Shown here piece after piece: positions 34,701 to 45,103 of a DNA stretch of 64,000 nucleotides (within the stretch, counting starts at the first letter, position 1; the number at the start of each line of letters is the position of its first letter). The notes under the pieces are model-generated. The model made no database searches. It was given only the letters and a program-made list of their open reading frames with translations, and had not been told where the DNA came from. The DNA is from Merluccius polli (Eukaryota; Chordata; Actinopteri; Gadiformes; Merlucciidae): positions 49,520 to 113,519 of the forward strand of contig JAOPHQ010006601.1 in NCBI GenBank assembly GCA_030340625.1, written 5' to 3'. The translations under genes were made by a program, and so were the position numbers.

Positions 34701-36796
34701 GATCTTCCTTAATCTTGTCCAGACGATACTGTAACTGGTTGATGTGGGTTTCTGTAGAAAAGAAGAACAAAGTTACCCTGGGGTAGAAGCTTGCCTTGCT
34801 GATACCAAAGCAGTTTGTAATGTACAACAAAGCATTTATTTTTACACCATTTCTACTTCACCTTCCTGAATACATTACATTTAGCTGATGCTTTAATCCT
34901 AGGTGGCTTACTACTACCAAGTGAGGTTCGCATGTCACTCTAGATAAAGTACTAATACACAACTACTAATTAATACACCATCAAACAAAAACATAATCAA
35001 TACACAGCTAATACACAATCAAAAACACATAATTGCAGACACAAGTATATAGGAAAAAAAATCTGGAGGATTTTATACCTCCCTGTGCAATGAGGGACAT
35101 CTTGCTGGCCAACTCCCTTGACAACCCATCCCGGTATTCACGCTCCTGGATGATCTGTCTCTGCATCTTTCTCAACTTGAACTGAGGCGTGTTCATGACT
35201 TCTTGCAGGGGAGACGTGCTGCAAAAACAAATATGGTAGCGTGAAGGTATATTCAGTAAAAAAGGAAAAATGTGAATGTGATGCAATGAAATATATTAAA
35301 ATGAAATTGAAATGAAGCAGGCCATTGAGGAATACCTGACGGACGAGGAGGCCACAGTGTGCAAATCGACAAACTTTACTTTCTGGGAGCGACGGAAAAC
35401 AGGAGAGTCATCAGATGTGAAGGAGATGGACGACTGTGTGGAGGGGGAAGAGGTGTCCGATAACTCCACTCCAACAGATAAATCTGTGGTTGATGAAGAC
35501 AAAAAGGGGTGTGCATTACATTAAACTCACAATAATTCTTCAAGTGGTCTGAAGTGTACAGTCACATGGCCCACTTGAAATTGCAAGTATTTATTAGAAA
35601 CCATAACTCAGCATTGAACATAATATTCCAGATATATGATGCACTAGCATATCGTATTAGTATTATATACACACTATAAAATATACTATATGTGACTTAC
35701 ATTTCCTGCCCAGATAGGCCTCGACCCCATTGCTCAGGTAGACACAGCCATCAATCTCCATAACGAAGCGGTCTGTGAGGTTTGCAATCTCACGCTAAAG
35801 GAAGAAAGAGATTAAATCAGATAGGAACCAGTTTTCCCTAGACTTTATAAGCAGCAGAAAAGACCAATGATAAGATATAGTCTTACCTCCACCTTAAACT
35901 CCATCTTGTTCAGAGTACTGCGGTTGTTCATCATGTCATAGTACACCAGCAACAAAAGCACCTGAAGGAGACAGCATGGGATATGTAGGTCAAAATTGTC
36001 ATGTATATTTCCAACAGAGTGACTTGCTGGCACCTCCTATGTCAATATTTAACTCAATATGTTGGCACGTTTCGAAATGGGTATGAACAATACAGCCAAT
36101 ATCTAGTTAGGCTGTCGGACTCTTGGTCTTGTAAGGACAGACAGTATGATCATCGACAAACAAGAATACCTTTGATATTTCAATGGTCAGGTTAATGCCA
36201 TTTGCAATGTTGTGCCAGGAAAGGGAAGCGCCTACGCCAGCAAGGAACCTGCAGTCTCCTAACATGAAGGGGGAAAAAAAGGAGTTGCAGATCAAAATGG
36301 ACCAAAACACAAGAGCAAGAGGGGTGCAGAGCAACCCAAATCTTAAGCTTTAAACTCACTTTTCAAGAAGCAGGCAATCTCGTTTAACCGTTCCTCAACT
36401 GAAAGGTCCAAGGAGACGACCTGTTCATTTGTCCTTATGTAGCAAGGTAGAAAGAAAACAATTAGTTAAAGTTGCGTTGTCACTTGAGTTAATCTGGTGG
36501 ACCCTGCATTGGATCCAGAAAAGTCTTCTTAGCACCCAGTACTTACAATTTATTAATGACTTTTAACAAGTAAGTCCCATCTTGCAAATCCTCGACGTGG
36601 AGTGGTTGCTCAGTCAACCCTAAGCTGTTGAACTGCACAATGTGATGACATATCAAGTTAGCTCAACATCTGGGAAATTGGTAGAAAGTTACTTACAACA
36701 ATAATACAAAAAAACAAGAAAAAACAAAACAAGGATCTCAGTGCTGGACAAACAACTCACCCAGTTCAGCAGAGCCTCCACTCCCACGTTGGCCAT
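22771..36796 (-). CDS. numa1: Nuclear mitotic apparatus protein 1 (NuMA)
   Basis: NuMA gathers microtubule minus ends at spindle poles and links dynein to LGN at the cortex. Coding exons (plus coordinates, in gene order): 36796-36761, 36632-36547, 36433-36360, 36258-36170, 35961-35887, 35794-35701, 35483-35336, 35218-35079, 34751-34640, 34273-34156, 33804-33664, 33449-33336, 33147-28645, 28325-28116, 27751-27561, 27424-27287, 26680-26545, 26158-25930, 25328-25192, 24930-24628, 24418-24317, 23980-23684, 22797-22771. All are joined in frame by consensus splice sites, giving about 2,499 residues against 2,115 in human. The start MANVGVEALLNW heads a globular N-terminal domain (VLLLLVYYDMMN), then TPQFKLRKMQRQI begins the rod. 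The 4,503-bp exon is pure heptad coiled coil. C-terminal landmarks are AESLESLYFTP, the LGN-binding-like NSLTSLAELVLDS, RRTTQVINITMSK, DDWMRIAELQARN, ASCFPRPLTPK and a Ser/Pro/Lys-rich tail. The last small exon is a choice; read-through of exon 22 would end at 23642 instead. Confidence 0.95.
28383..28545 (+). repeat. tRNA-derived SINE in a numa1 intron
   Basis: The head resembles a tRNA gene, with an A-box-like TAGTTCAACTGGTAGGGC and a B-box GGTTTGATTCCC. The tail GTGGATAAAAGCGTCCACCAAAT is the motif shared by many fish SINEs and their partner LINEs. An AT-rich simple repeat (28548-28594) follows. It lies antisense to numa1 between the giant exon and the next coding exon. Confidence 0.75.
29960..31850 (-). 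repeat. 753-bp tandem repeat within the NuMA rod exon
   Basis: About two and a half head-to-tail copies of a 753-bp (251-codon) unit. Marker sequences recur at exactly this spacing: the segment encoding GLNGSEQSALL at 30056, 30809 and 31562; the segment encoding CSSLK at 29981, 30734 and 31487. The copies are near-identical and stay in frame, so the rod is lengthened without breaking the heptads. Shorter, older repeats (about 45-50 residues with a recurring KEELL or KEQQL motif) make up the rest of the exon. Confidence 0.92.
34868..34945 (-). repeat. Fragment of the same fish SINE/LINE tail
   Basis: ACATTTAGCTGATGCTTTAATCC is the reverse complement of the GGATAAAAGCGTC-type tail seen at 28500-28530, followed by CTTACTACTACCAAG. 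Only the tail part is recognisable. It lies in a numa1 intron. Confidence 0.55.
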
Positions 36797-37632
36797 GTCG
36801 GTTTGCTGGTTATTATCACAAAGCTTGGGCAACCTGGCGAGTGGCAGCAGGAAAACGTGGCAATGGCAGATATGAATGATACACAGCCAACAGATATGAT
36901 ACACAGCCAAACAGATATGATACAAAGCCAACAGTTCGTCTCCCAAAAAACGTGGTAAATGAACGAGGCTACGTGAAACTCAAGTTCATCGCTTCACGCC
37001 TCTAACTATTGTCGACGCTGACGTTAACTAATCTCGTCCACACTGGGAACATCGTGAGGCCTAACTCGGTTTAAAATGTGTACACGTTATTATACAACGG
37101 TATCATTGAAACGGTGGCTTACCTTACCTGTCAAATCCTTTTCGATCACTTCGGAAACATTGAAACGCAACACTAGGTGTGGAGAGCACAGGTTGAAACC
37201 TCGTATGGCAAAACAAGATTTAAACGAGTTGAAAAGATTGAACAGACCAATCAGATTTGAGACAGCGGCGGTCAGCTTTTTATCCGCTGCTGATTGGTTA
37301 ACGGCCTTACGCGTCATTCTGAGCTCTTTACACTTCGGCCACCGTACTTTTGGGTTTTCAAAATGCCAGTAAAAAATCATGTTTCATGTAATTAATGTTA
37401 TGTAATAAGTAACTATACAGTTTATTTCTGTTCAAACTGTATTTTTACTCTGCTCTACGTTTTGTTTGGTTTTGTTTTACTTTTTTTATTTGAGAAATAT
37501 ATGTGAAAGGTTACAACATGTTATTCCCACAGCGACAACAGCTTATTCACTTTAAACTATATAATTATTTGCGATATATTGTAAATATACGGGCAGACAG
37601 GCTTTTTGGGATAAACATTTACGCGTCAAAAG

Positions 37633-37650
37633 GACTACAATTCCCAATGG
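37633..37650 (+). promoter_or_regulatory. ZNF143/THAP11-type site
   Basis: GGACTACAATTCCCAATG agrees with the ACTACAATTCCCA core bound by ZNF143 and THAP11, common in divergent housekeeping promoters. It sits about 240 bases before the lrrc51 start codon. Confidence 0.65.
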
Positions 37651-37668
37651 CCTACAAGCCAGCAGTCT

Positions 37669-37682
37669 GTCTCCTAGGAAAC
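37669..37682 (+). promoter_or_regulatory. RFX X-box-like palindrome
   Basis: GTCTCCTAGGAAAC is a near-perfect inverted pair of RFX half sites. RFX factors drive ciliary and hair-cell genes. It lies 19 bases after the ZNF143-type site. Confidence 0.6.
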
Positions 37683-37888
37683 GGACTGTTGTGACGAGTC
37701 AGAGCAGGTTGGCTGAGGTCTCACGTTATAAATATCACTTTTGATCGATTATAATAATTGACTTGTTGTAATGTTTAAAATACAACCCCTGGTCATAAAC
37801 GTTAGTAAAATGATTTCTTTCCCTATGGCGTTACTTGCAGCCACCCCTGGGCTGCTGGGCCTCATACTTGTCTCCTCATCCAGGTAAA

Positions 37889-39854
37889 ATGTATGGCGCT
37901 CCTTTGGATTTATCCTTCAGGTGTATCAAGTCCCTGTCTGGTAGGACTGAGTTTCTCATTTCAACTTGTGTTATTTTGGCTGATCATTTGTTCTTCTGGT
38001 TGTGCTTTTATACTTTTTTATATAATTATTTAATGATGTAGGCCACCTCAGTCTGTCTGAAGTCTAGTTCAGTGTAGTAGTACTACATCTCTTCCCACTT
38101 GTCTGCACAAGCTACTATGGCTGCACCATCATGGGATACTTAGTCACTCAGTCACGTGTGAAGGCCTGCACACAAAGCTCATTTAGGCCTATTTGATAGG
38201 CCTGTATGCCACTATAGATGGAAAAATGTTGCCCACATTACCCTCCCTATTTAGATAGGAGGGGTCATTTACAAATATTGGTTAGGCTATAGAGATAACC
38301 CTTTAAATGTGTTTGAATTCACCTCATAATAATGACCTATATTTCCTATTAAATCTAAACATGCCAAGTATTGCTTCCTCTTGCAGGAAAACCCTAAAGT
38401 ACAGCCAACCCCCAGTGGTGCTTTAGTTGTTTCTCCTTCCTCATTTCAGATACCCTGACTGAGGAACCTAGCGTGGGGCAGCGACCTTTAAAAAAAACCC
38501 AAGAAAATAAGTATTTGAGTCGTTCCCTTCGTCTCAATAACAACATCATCGTGGATCTGAGTGGACTCCAAACCGCCATCGCCCATTTCCTGGCAGAGCC
38601 GCTGCAGCTCGCTTGGCTAGACCTCTCATTCAATGACATCAACCACATAGACCCAGTGGGTTCTCATTGATTGCCTTTGTTTGCGTTCATTGGCTTGTAT
38701 TTTTATGAATTCATATATGCGATATAACTTTTGATCTGAATGTCCGATTATTCCTCCTCCACATTATAAAAAAACAAGATAACTATAAACCAGTAATACC
38801 TACATGAAGTGCCCTGTTTCACCTGAAGTACCTATTCACAGGATGAGCTGTTGTGCCCCGTTTTTAATGTCTCTGCGTCTGTCCGGCCGCAGGTGCTGTG
38901 TGAACTTGGTGAACTGCGTGTGTTGTACCTACATGGAAACAGCCTCTGTAACTTGTCAGAGGTGGACCGATTGGTCAAGTTGCCCGTTCTACACACCATC
39001 ACACTCCATGGAAATGTTATTGAGGGCGATAAGGGCTACAGGTAATTGCACCCCCCCCCCCCCAACCAGTACAATGTGTTTCTTACATGAATAGACTCTA
39101 TATTATTTTGAAGTTATGTTGTAACCATTTTTGTTTTTCTGCATAATTACTACCAAGTGAAACTCAATGAGATAGCAATCCAAATGGAATCCAACAGTGA
39201 CACAAAGGTTATGTCGTTTTCCCCATTTAGGGGTGAACAGACCCTGCACAATACCCAATCCTACTACTGTACTACAGAAGACGTGTCAGAGATTTAGGCC
39301 TATGACAAAAATAGTCTTCCAAGCTCATTACTTTCATTTGAACCTGCGCTTGGGTTTGAGTCCAGTGTTTGGTTTCTCCTCAATCATAAATGTCAACTAC
39401 ACTGTTGCATTTGTGCCAACATATAAAGTAGCTAAAAGGCAAGCATGTAGGAGCATATAGTGACATAACAAGGTGCTTGCCAATTAGGCTCGTATTACAT
39501 ACTGATCCAGTCTGCATAGTAACAGCATTCAAATAGAAACACATGTCCACTGAAAGTGGAAATTACATTTGCTGGTGCTCTCAGTTTGAAAACTGGTTTT
39601 ATATTAACCAGTGTACATTTTTACTCTTTCAATATTGTCATAAGAAATCATTTGTTATCTAAGAGGTCATTATAAATAAGTACTGACTGTAAGATGATAG
39701 TTGTGGCTTTGTGTTTAGGTGTCGTGTGATTTCCGCCCTAGCCAAGTTGAAGATGATGGACTTTAGTGCTGTGACACCACAAGAGCGACGCATGGCGAAT
39801 ATTTGGTACCACCGCAACACCTGCGGCAAATCGAAAATAAAGGACCTCAAATGA
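37889..39854 (+). CDS. lrrc51: Leucine-rich repeat-containing protein 51
   Basis: Four coding exons, 37889-37940, 38450-38655, 38893-39041 and 39719-39854, join in frame to 180 residues, close to the human LRRC51 length. The start MYGAPLDLSFRCIKSLS matches the family's PLDYSF.SI opening. Leucine-rich repeats follow: SLRLNNNIIVDLSGL, LAWLDLSFNDINHID, LRVLYLHGNSLCNL and LHTITLHGNVIEGDKGYR. The C-terminus has the conserved Trp in MANIWYHRNTC. In mammals this reading frame and TOMT are carried by the joint LRTOMT locus; here they are about 8 kb apart with lamtor1 and an SFRP gene between. The molecular role of LRRC51 is poorly known; the X-box in its promoter hints at ciliated cells. A likely poly(A) signal AATAAA is at 40182-40187. 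Confidence 0.93.
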
Positions 39855-41919
39855 CAGAGAAGCATCTGTATGGCTTAGAGTGATTGGAACTACAATATAA
39901 CCCAATGCGAAAAGTCATTCATACATTTCAGATATTTTCTTTGTATGTATATCTAGAGAATCCAACATTTACATTCCTGTAAATATGGTATTATGTAGTA
40001 AGATGTTATAAATCAAACCTCACCTATTCTGGTAAATAATTAGCCATGCATGACTATTTGAATATTGTTCCAACAATTAAAATATTCAAACATTACTTAC
40101 AAGCAATCCTTTCATAAAAATACAAAAGTGTTTTCAATCCGTAAAAAATATGTGGAAACTTATGTTGTCTTTAATGCATTAAATAAACAAACATAAAACA
40201 GGGTATCTTAAAACATTTGGATGCAAGCCTAATCAAGGGAGTATAACACAATTTGAGTTACAAAAATGACAGAATGCAAAGAGCACACTTTAAAAAAAAA
40301 AGATCTTGTAATTTAATGTCTGGTTGAAAAAAAAAACTAGACTAATTATCCCTTTAAAGACCCAATAGAGACTCGCTTCACTCAGTTACCCTGCACAATC
40401 TCTGTTGATGTTTCCCATGAGGACGTATAGTAAAACAAACACGGACAATAAAAGGTAAATCAATAAAAATGCATATCTGTGGTGAAATATAGAACTACAC
40501 ATCATGTCTCTCGGTACGCTGTTACAGTAGCAATTAGTCTGATTAATATGGATAACTCAATCACAATCTGGTGTTATGTTTTGTTTAAAAGCTATAGCAA
40601 ACGGGCGTTAAGTGTTTTTGTTGGCATAAAAAATATCCTCAAAGGACTGCAGCCAAAAACCACCACACATCTCTACAATCTATCTGCTCTTTTCCCCCTC
40701 TGCTGAACCACAAAATTATGTACAAAGGCAAACATTATCTACTGCCATGTGCATTCTTCACACCCCTTCCTTTTTAACTGTCTCCATTGCTACATCAGGA
40801 TATAAATGAGCATTTGTTGTTTCAGACATATGAACCAGATAGGGGAAACACTGCCATCTGTAAAACAAATCAAACACACCCAGGAAGGGCTGATCCCCAG
40901 TGACATAAGTTGGCTCACCCAGCACCAAATGAGTGGTTGGCCCTCTAATAGTTAGGGAAGAACATCATGTGAAGGTCAGCCATGTGGTGTTGACTGGGGG
41001 ATTACAAAGGTGATGCGTTTTGGTTTTACAATGGAAAGTGAACTGAATTTGTTGATGGATCCTTATCTGGATTTTCCTGACCATGAGTGACCGCTGTTGA
41101 ATGATTAATTATATGATTAACTTGATTTGTGGGGTTAGCATAATCCACGCCTCTGATTTGTTGTTTAGTCATGTCTGGTACAACAAACAAACAACAATTG
41201 TATGTACTGTGATTGCGTACTATTAATACCATGTTGCCATCCATCTTGCTATACTGAGAGAAAATGAGAAGTGAGCAAGGCCGTTGCAAGAAGCCAGTGT
41301 GGAGTTGCAACAAATTCACAGTGCCATTGCACTCCCGGTTCTGGGCTCAATTCATGTTTATTGACAAGTCCTCATTATTTCCTCCTTTTTTTTTATTTTT
41401 ATTTTTTAAAGCTTTCTGAAATCTATACCAAAATGGTATATAGTCCTTCTATGGATATTGCTAGTAGCTAGCAATGTATAGCATATGTACCGCATGCCTG
41501 ATTTTTTAACTATCGAGCGGGCAAAAGCCACCATGCTCTGTGGCCCCTAACAAAATTGTATCGAAGACACCCATTTCTCTTAACTGCACAATTGTTTTTC
41601 AGTTGACGTGATTTAGTCGTAATGTAAACAGGGAGGCCTGGTTAATTTGTACAAATATCTTAATTGCCCCCTCTCTGCCAATTTCAACATTCTTCTGTTA
41701 CCATCATCAGTAAAAGTAATCATCTGACCCAAGTATACACAATACAGCAAAGCCATATGATGCCATTTAAAGTATAGGTCATATGACAGCATAAATAGAA
41801 ATCACTGGGCCTTAGATGCTTGGCTACTGGGTCAGCTGGGCTGATCAGGGGTGACAGAGCGAGAGCAAGAGAGAGAGAGAGAGAGACTGATTGGAAGGAG
41901 AATTATGCAGTTGGCAGGA
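39855..41919. other. Convergent 3' region between lrrc51 and lamtor1
   Basis: No coding exon seen. AATAAA at 40182-40187 probably ends lrrc51. On the minus strand a T-rich stretch near 41385-41410 contains TTTATT and may end lamtor1. A short GA repeat lies at 41868-41887. Confidence 0.5.
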
Positions 41920-43615
41920 TCAGGGGATGGCAAACTGAACTACTAGTTCCTCTTTCGCGTCCACCTTAATCTGTGAGATTGCACTGTAGGCATAAGCTGC
42001 TATCTTGGATACCTGCAAAGAAAATAGAAACACACGAGAAATAAACAATTACCAATATGCAATCACTTGTAGTTAGTAGTTGCTGCTGCTGCTTTATACT
42101 GGGGAGTAATAAAAGTAGACAATAGTTTGAGATAATTTCATTCAGAAAATATTACACAGAGATTGCAACTTTTAAATTAGATGACTTCCATTAATGTAAA
42201 CATTAAGTTGTACACCCCGACCAATGTATCAGGAAATAACACACATATTTCCAAAGACCATTTGGGTGGCCGTTTACCTGTTGAACATCCGAGTACGGCA
42301 CCAGGTCACTAGCAAGCACTTGGTGGGGCTGGCTGGTAAGGGAGGGCAGAAAGTGAGCCTTCTTCTGGGGCAAAGTGTTACTCAACACAGCCAGCTTTGT
42401 ACTGAAAGACAAAGAAAGAAAGAAAGTTACTCAACAAACATTGGGATATGTCATTAGAAAAGTGATTATATTTATTGTATTTTAAGTGGATCAATTTGCA
42501 TTATAAACACATGTGTGTTCATAACCATAAACATGTTAAAAAATGTGCACAATTTCTCTGGCGAACTGGACTCGTAAGAAACACCAGATAGCAGACGTAT
42601 ACCTGTACTGTCGAGCTTTGTCCATGTATTCATGCTGCTCCATCCCCTGAGAGTCAGTAGCGGAGACATCGATGATGTTCCTGCAGAGAGAGAGAGACAG
42701 CGAGAGAAAGGAGAGACGGAGAGAGGGAGAGACGGAGAGAGGGAGAGACAAGACAGTGAGCGATCGTCCAACCCACCTTGACGTACTATGCGATGGTGCT
42801 TGAACGACACCACAGCGTGAAAAAGACGTGACGCCCAGCTGTGGGAAGGTGGTGCGACTTACTGTGCGGTCTTGGTCAAGATGGACGTCAGGAGGGCCTG
42901 CTCGTCGGTGCGCGCCGAGGGCACGTTAGAGGCGCTCCAGTCTGTGCCGTTTGGCGGTTTGCTGTCAGGGTTCGGGTGCGGGATCAGCGGCTTGCGCTCA
43001 TCGGAGTCCGGCAAAAAGAAACGAAGAAAGACATCTTATTTATAATCACATCTTTATAATCACATCTAATATGACTTTAAACCCCCTTGATCGTCCGATG
43101 AACAGGACACCAGGACAACTCCTCACTCCGGATACAAGGAAGTGCAGGCCTGGGATCACGCTCGCCCCACACACCCAGAACCGATAAAGCAGTCCAGAGG
43201 GGGGGGGGGGGGGGCAGCTCTTCACATGTCCCTGCATCCCGGGTTGAGGGGGGGGGGGGGGAGATGGGTGGTTCGACCTGATCACGTGACAGTTATAATA
43301 AAAACACGTTTGCTGACCATTTCCCCTGGTCCAAGGCCTCCTCCTGCTCCCCCCCCCCACCGCACGACACTTATTGCGCAACTCTCAAACCTCAAAGGGC
43401 ATGCACGTGCGGGAGCTAAGATCCCCCAACCCCCCCCAAAAAAAAAAAAAAAAAAAAATTAAAAAAAATTAATAAATATATATTTATATAATATAAAACA
43501 AACTAACAAATGAAAAAAGTGTTTGCAGCGGTTAGCACGTTAGCATCACACACATATCGGACCAGCTAACTACCTCCTCCGCCGCGTCGTTGTCGCTGCT
43601 GTAGCAGCAGCCCAT
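41920..43615 (-). CDS. lamtor1: Ragulator complex protein LAMTOR1 (p18)
   Basis: LAMTOR1 is the lipid-anchored scaffold that holds the Ragulator complex, Rag GTPases and hence mTORC1 on lysosomes. Five exons (gene order 43615-43574, 42996-42863, 42680-42603, 42401-42278, 42012-41920) join in frame to 156 residues; human has 161. The start MGCCYSSDNDAAEE has the Gly2 myristoylation and Cys3/Cys4 palmitoylation sites. Later segments are strongly conserved: PSARTDEQALL, NIIDVSATDSQGMEQHEYMD, LPSLTSQPHQVLASD, IAAYAYSAISQIKVDAKEE and the end VVQFAIP. The second exon's acceptor (GATGAG before 42996) sits about 14 bases from the pyrimidine tract, less typical than the others, so its first codons are the least certain. 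The first exon lies in a GC-rich, CpG-rich stretch (about 43560-43760) that probably includes the promoter. Confidence 0.95.
43195..43445. repeat. Poly-G/poly-C and poly-A tracts in lamtor1 intron 1
   Basis: G runs at about 43199-43214 and 43248-43261, C runs near 43353 and 43428, and an A run (43438-43459) follow one another. They are homopolymer tracts with no coding signal and are likely places for assembly error. Confidence 0.85.
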
Positions 43616-43924
43616 GGCGCCCGCCGCCGCCGCCGCCGCTGTGACGAAGCACGACGAAGCGCCGCCGCCGCGGCCTCGCGCCGCCTGGACGCCGGACGCC
43701 GAGGGAGACGCGCGGTCCCGCCGCCGTGAGACCCTGGTGCTGGGGGGGGGGGGGGCACAAGTCCCTTTGGTTTTACTGTCCTGGTTTCTTACTGCGCTCG
43801 CTACTGTCAACAGCAGCAACTTCTACTGGGTGGAGGTGGTGAGCTATGGAGCAGCTATCACATGACAGCTGGGGGTAACAACACGATGACGACTTCCGGT
43901 TGGTTTTCCTTTTTTTTTTTTTTT

Positions 43925-44222
43925 AAGCGACGTCGGGGGGGAAGACGGCGCCCCCTGTTGGCGCGCATGCGCTTTTTAATTTAATTTTTGAATGTTTTAA
44001 TTTTTACGTTGTTTAAGGGAGGCGCAAAGGGTGGATTGTGGTATAATGACGAGTTTTGACGCCAGTTACCCTTACATTTTTTTGTTTTTTTTAATTAAGC
44101 GACGTCGGGGGAAGACGGCGCCCCCTATTGGCGCTCATGCGCTTTTTATTTTATTTTTACGTTGTTTAAGGGAGGCGCAAAGGGTGGATTGTGGTATAAT
44201 GACGAGTTTTGACGCCAGTTAC
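43925..44222. repeat. 172-bp tandem duplication
   Basis: The segment starting AAGCGACGTCGG at 43925 recurs at 44097, and both continue through GAAGACGGCGCCCCCT, TTGGCG, GCATGCGC-like and GGCGCAAAGGGTGGATTGTG to GACGCCAGTTAC. The second copy has small deletions in its AT-rich part. It lies just upstream of the lamtor1 promoter. Confidence 0.9.
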
Positions 44223-44996
44223 ACGTTATAGTATTGCTGCCTTTTGGGGGACGTTTTAAAACAAGAGCTCTTCGTGCACTTTGAAGAAGGCAATTATGGT
44301 CCATTGGAGGTTAGGTCTGAAATGACCCACCGCGTTGATATTGTTCATCCCAACTAAAAAATAAATGAAATAAACAAGACATGAAAATACTATCCCGTGA
44401 AAAAAAACATGAGATAATTGTGGACAACTAGGCGATGTCGCAATTCTACCGGTCTCTACCGAAATCAATTATATTATAGGCCTAATTATAGAGATTGGTA
44501 GACGTGAGGAAAAGGCCTAATATAGATATATATATTTGTAGACGTGAGGAACAAATCAACAAGACAAAGGATCTGGCGTTGTTTTGTTCAGTTTGTTTGT
44601 TCATGTTTCAAATCAGTTATTTCTACACCAGAATTAGAGTATGAAGTGTGTGCACATAATACAAGTATGTAAGTCATGTAACCTTAGCAAATGTGTGGTT
44701 GTAGTTTGTGTTAAAATGACTTACAGGCAGACGTGCCCCCACCCAACAAATAGCAGAGGCGTCGCCACTCCTGACAGGATGGCTGGGAGGCGCCTGGAGG
44801 CTGCCTTCTCATTTACCCCCATTTACCCCCCCCCCCCCCCCCCCAACCACCCACACCCACTCACCACACCCACACCCAAACCCCACCCACCCACCCTCTT
44901 TGTTTTGTTTAGTTTTTCACCTAGGCCTACTAGGTCCAGTCTAGACAGTGAGGCCAAGTGAGCTGCACAGGTGAGGACTTCTTCGTTCGTGCGCTC

Positions 44997-45000
<4 letters not shown>
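44223..45000. other. Noncoding upstream of the SFRP-like gene
   Basis: No exon recognised. A C-rich tract (about 44815-44845) and C/A-rich repeats to about 44900 precede the CT repeat. The promoter of the SFRP-like gene may be here, but I can point to no specific element. Confidence 0.35.

Positions 45001-45078
<78 letters not shown>
45001..45078 (+). repeat. (CT)n tract in the likely 5' UTR of the SFRP-like gene
   Basis: About 39 uninterrupted CT dinucleotides end about 25 bases before the start codon at 45104. The sequence between is also pyrimidine-rich. It is probably transcribed if the promoter lies upstream. Confidence 0.95.
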
Positions 45079-45083
<5 letters not shown>

Positions 45084-45103
45084 CCCTCGCTCTCTCTCTC
45101 GCC

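Larger units (their letters stand above)
36830..37888. promoter_or_regulatory. Divergent promoter region of numa1 and lrrc51
   Basis: The two genes are head to head with about 1.1 kb between start codons. The interval has an inverted CCAAT box (about 37291-37296), and at 37634-37650 ACTACAATTCCCAATGG, which fits the ZNF143/THAP11 (SBS) consensus. At 37669-37682 GTCTCCTAGGAAAC fits the RFX X-box. Upstream of the numa1 ATG a noncoding first exon is likely, with an acceptor just before 36823. The transcription start sites themselves cannot be placed by eye. Confidence 0.6.

Noticed and set aside
43532..43865. GC-rich frames on both strands around lamtor1 exon 1
   Set aside because: Only the 14 codons from MGCCYSSDN belong to lamtor1; the rest is CpG-rich leader and intron.
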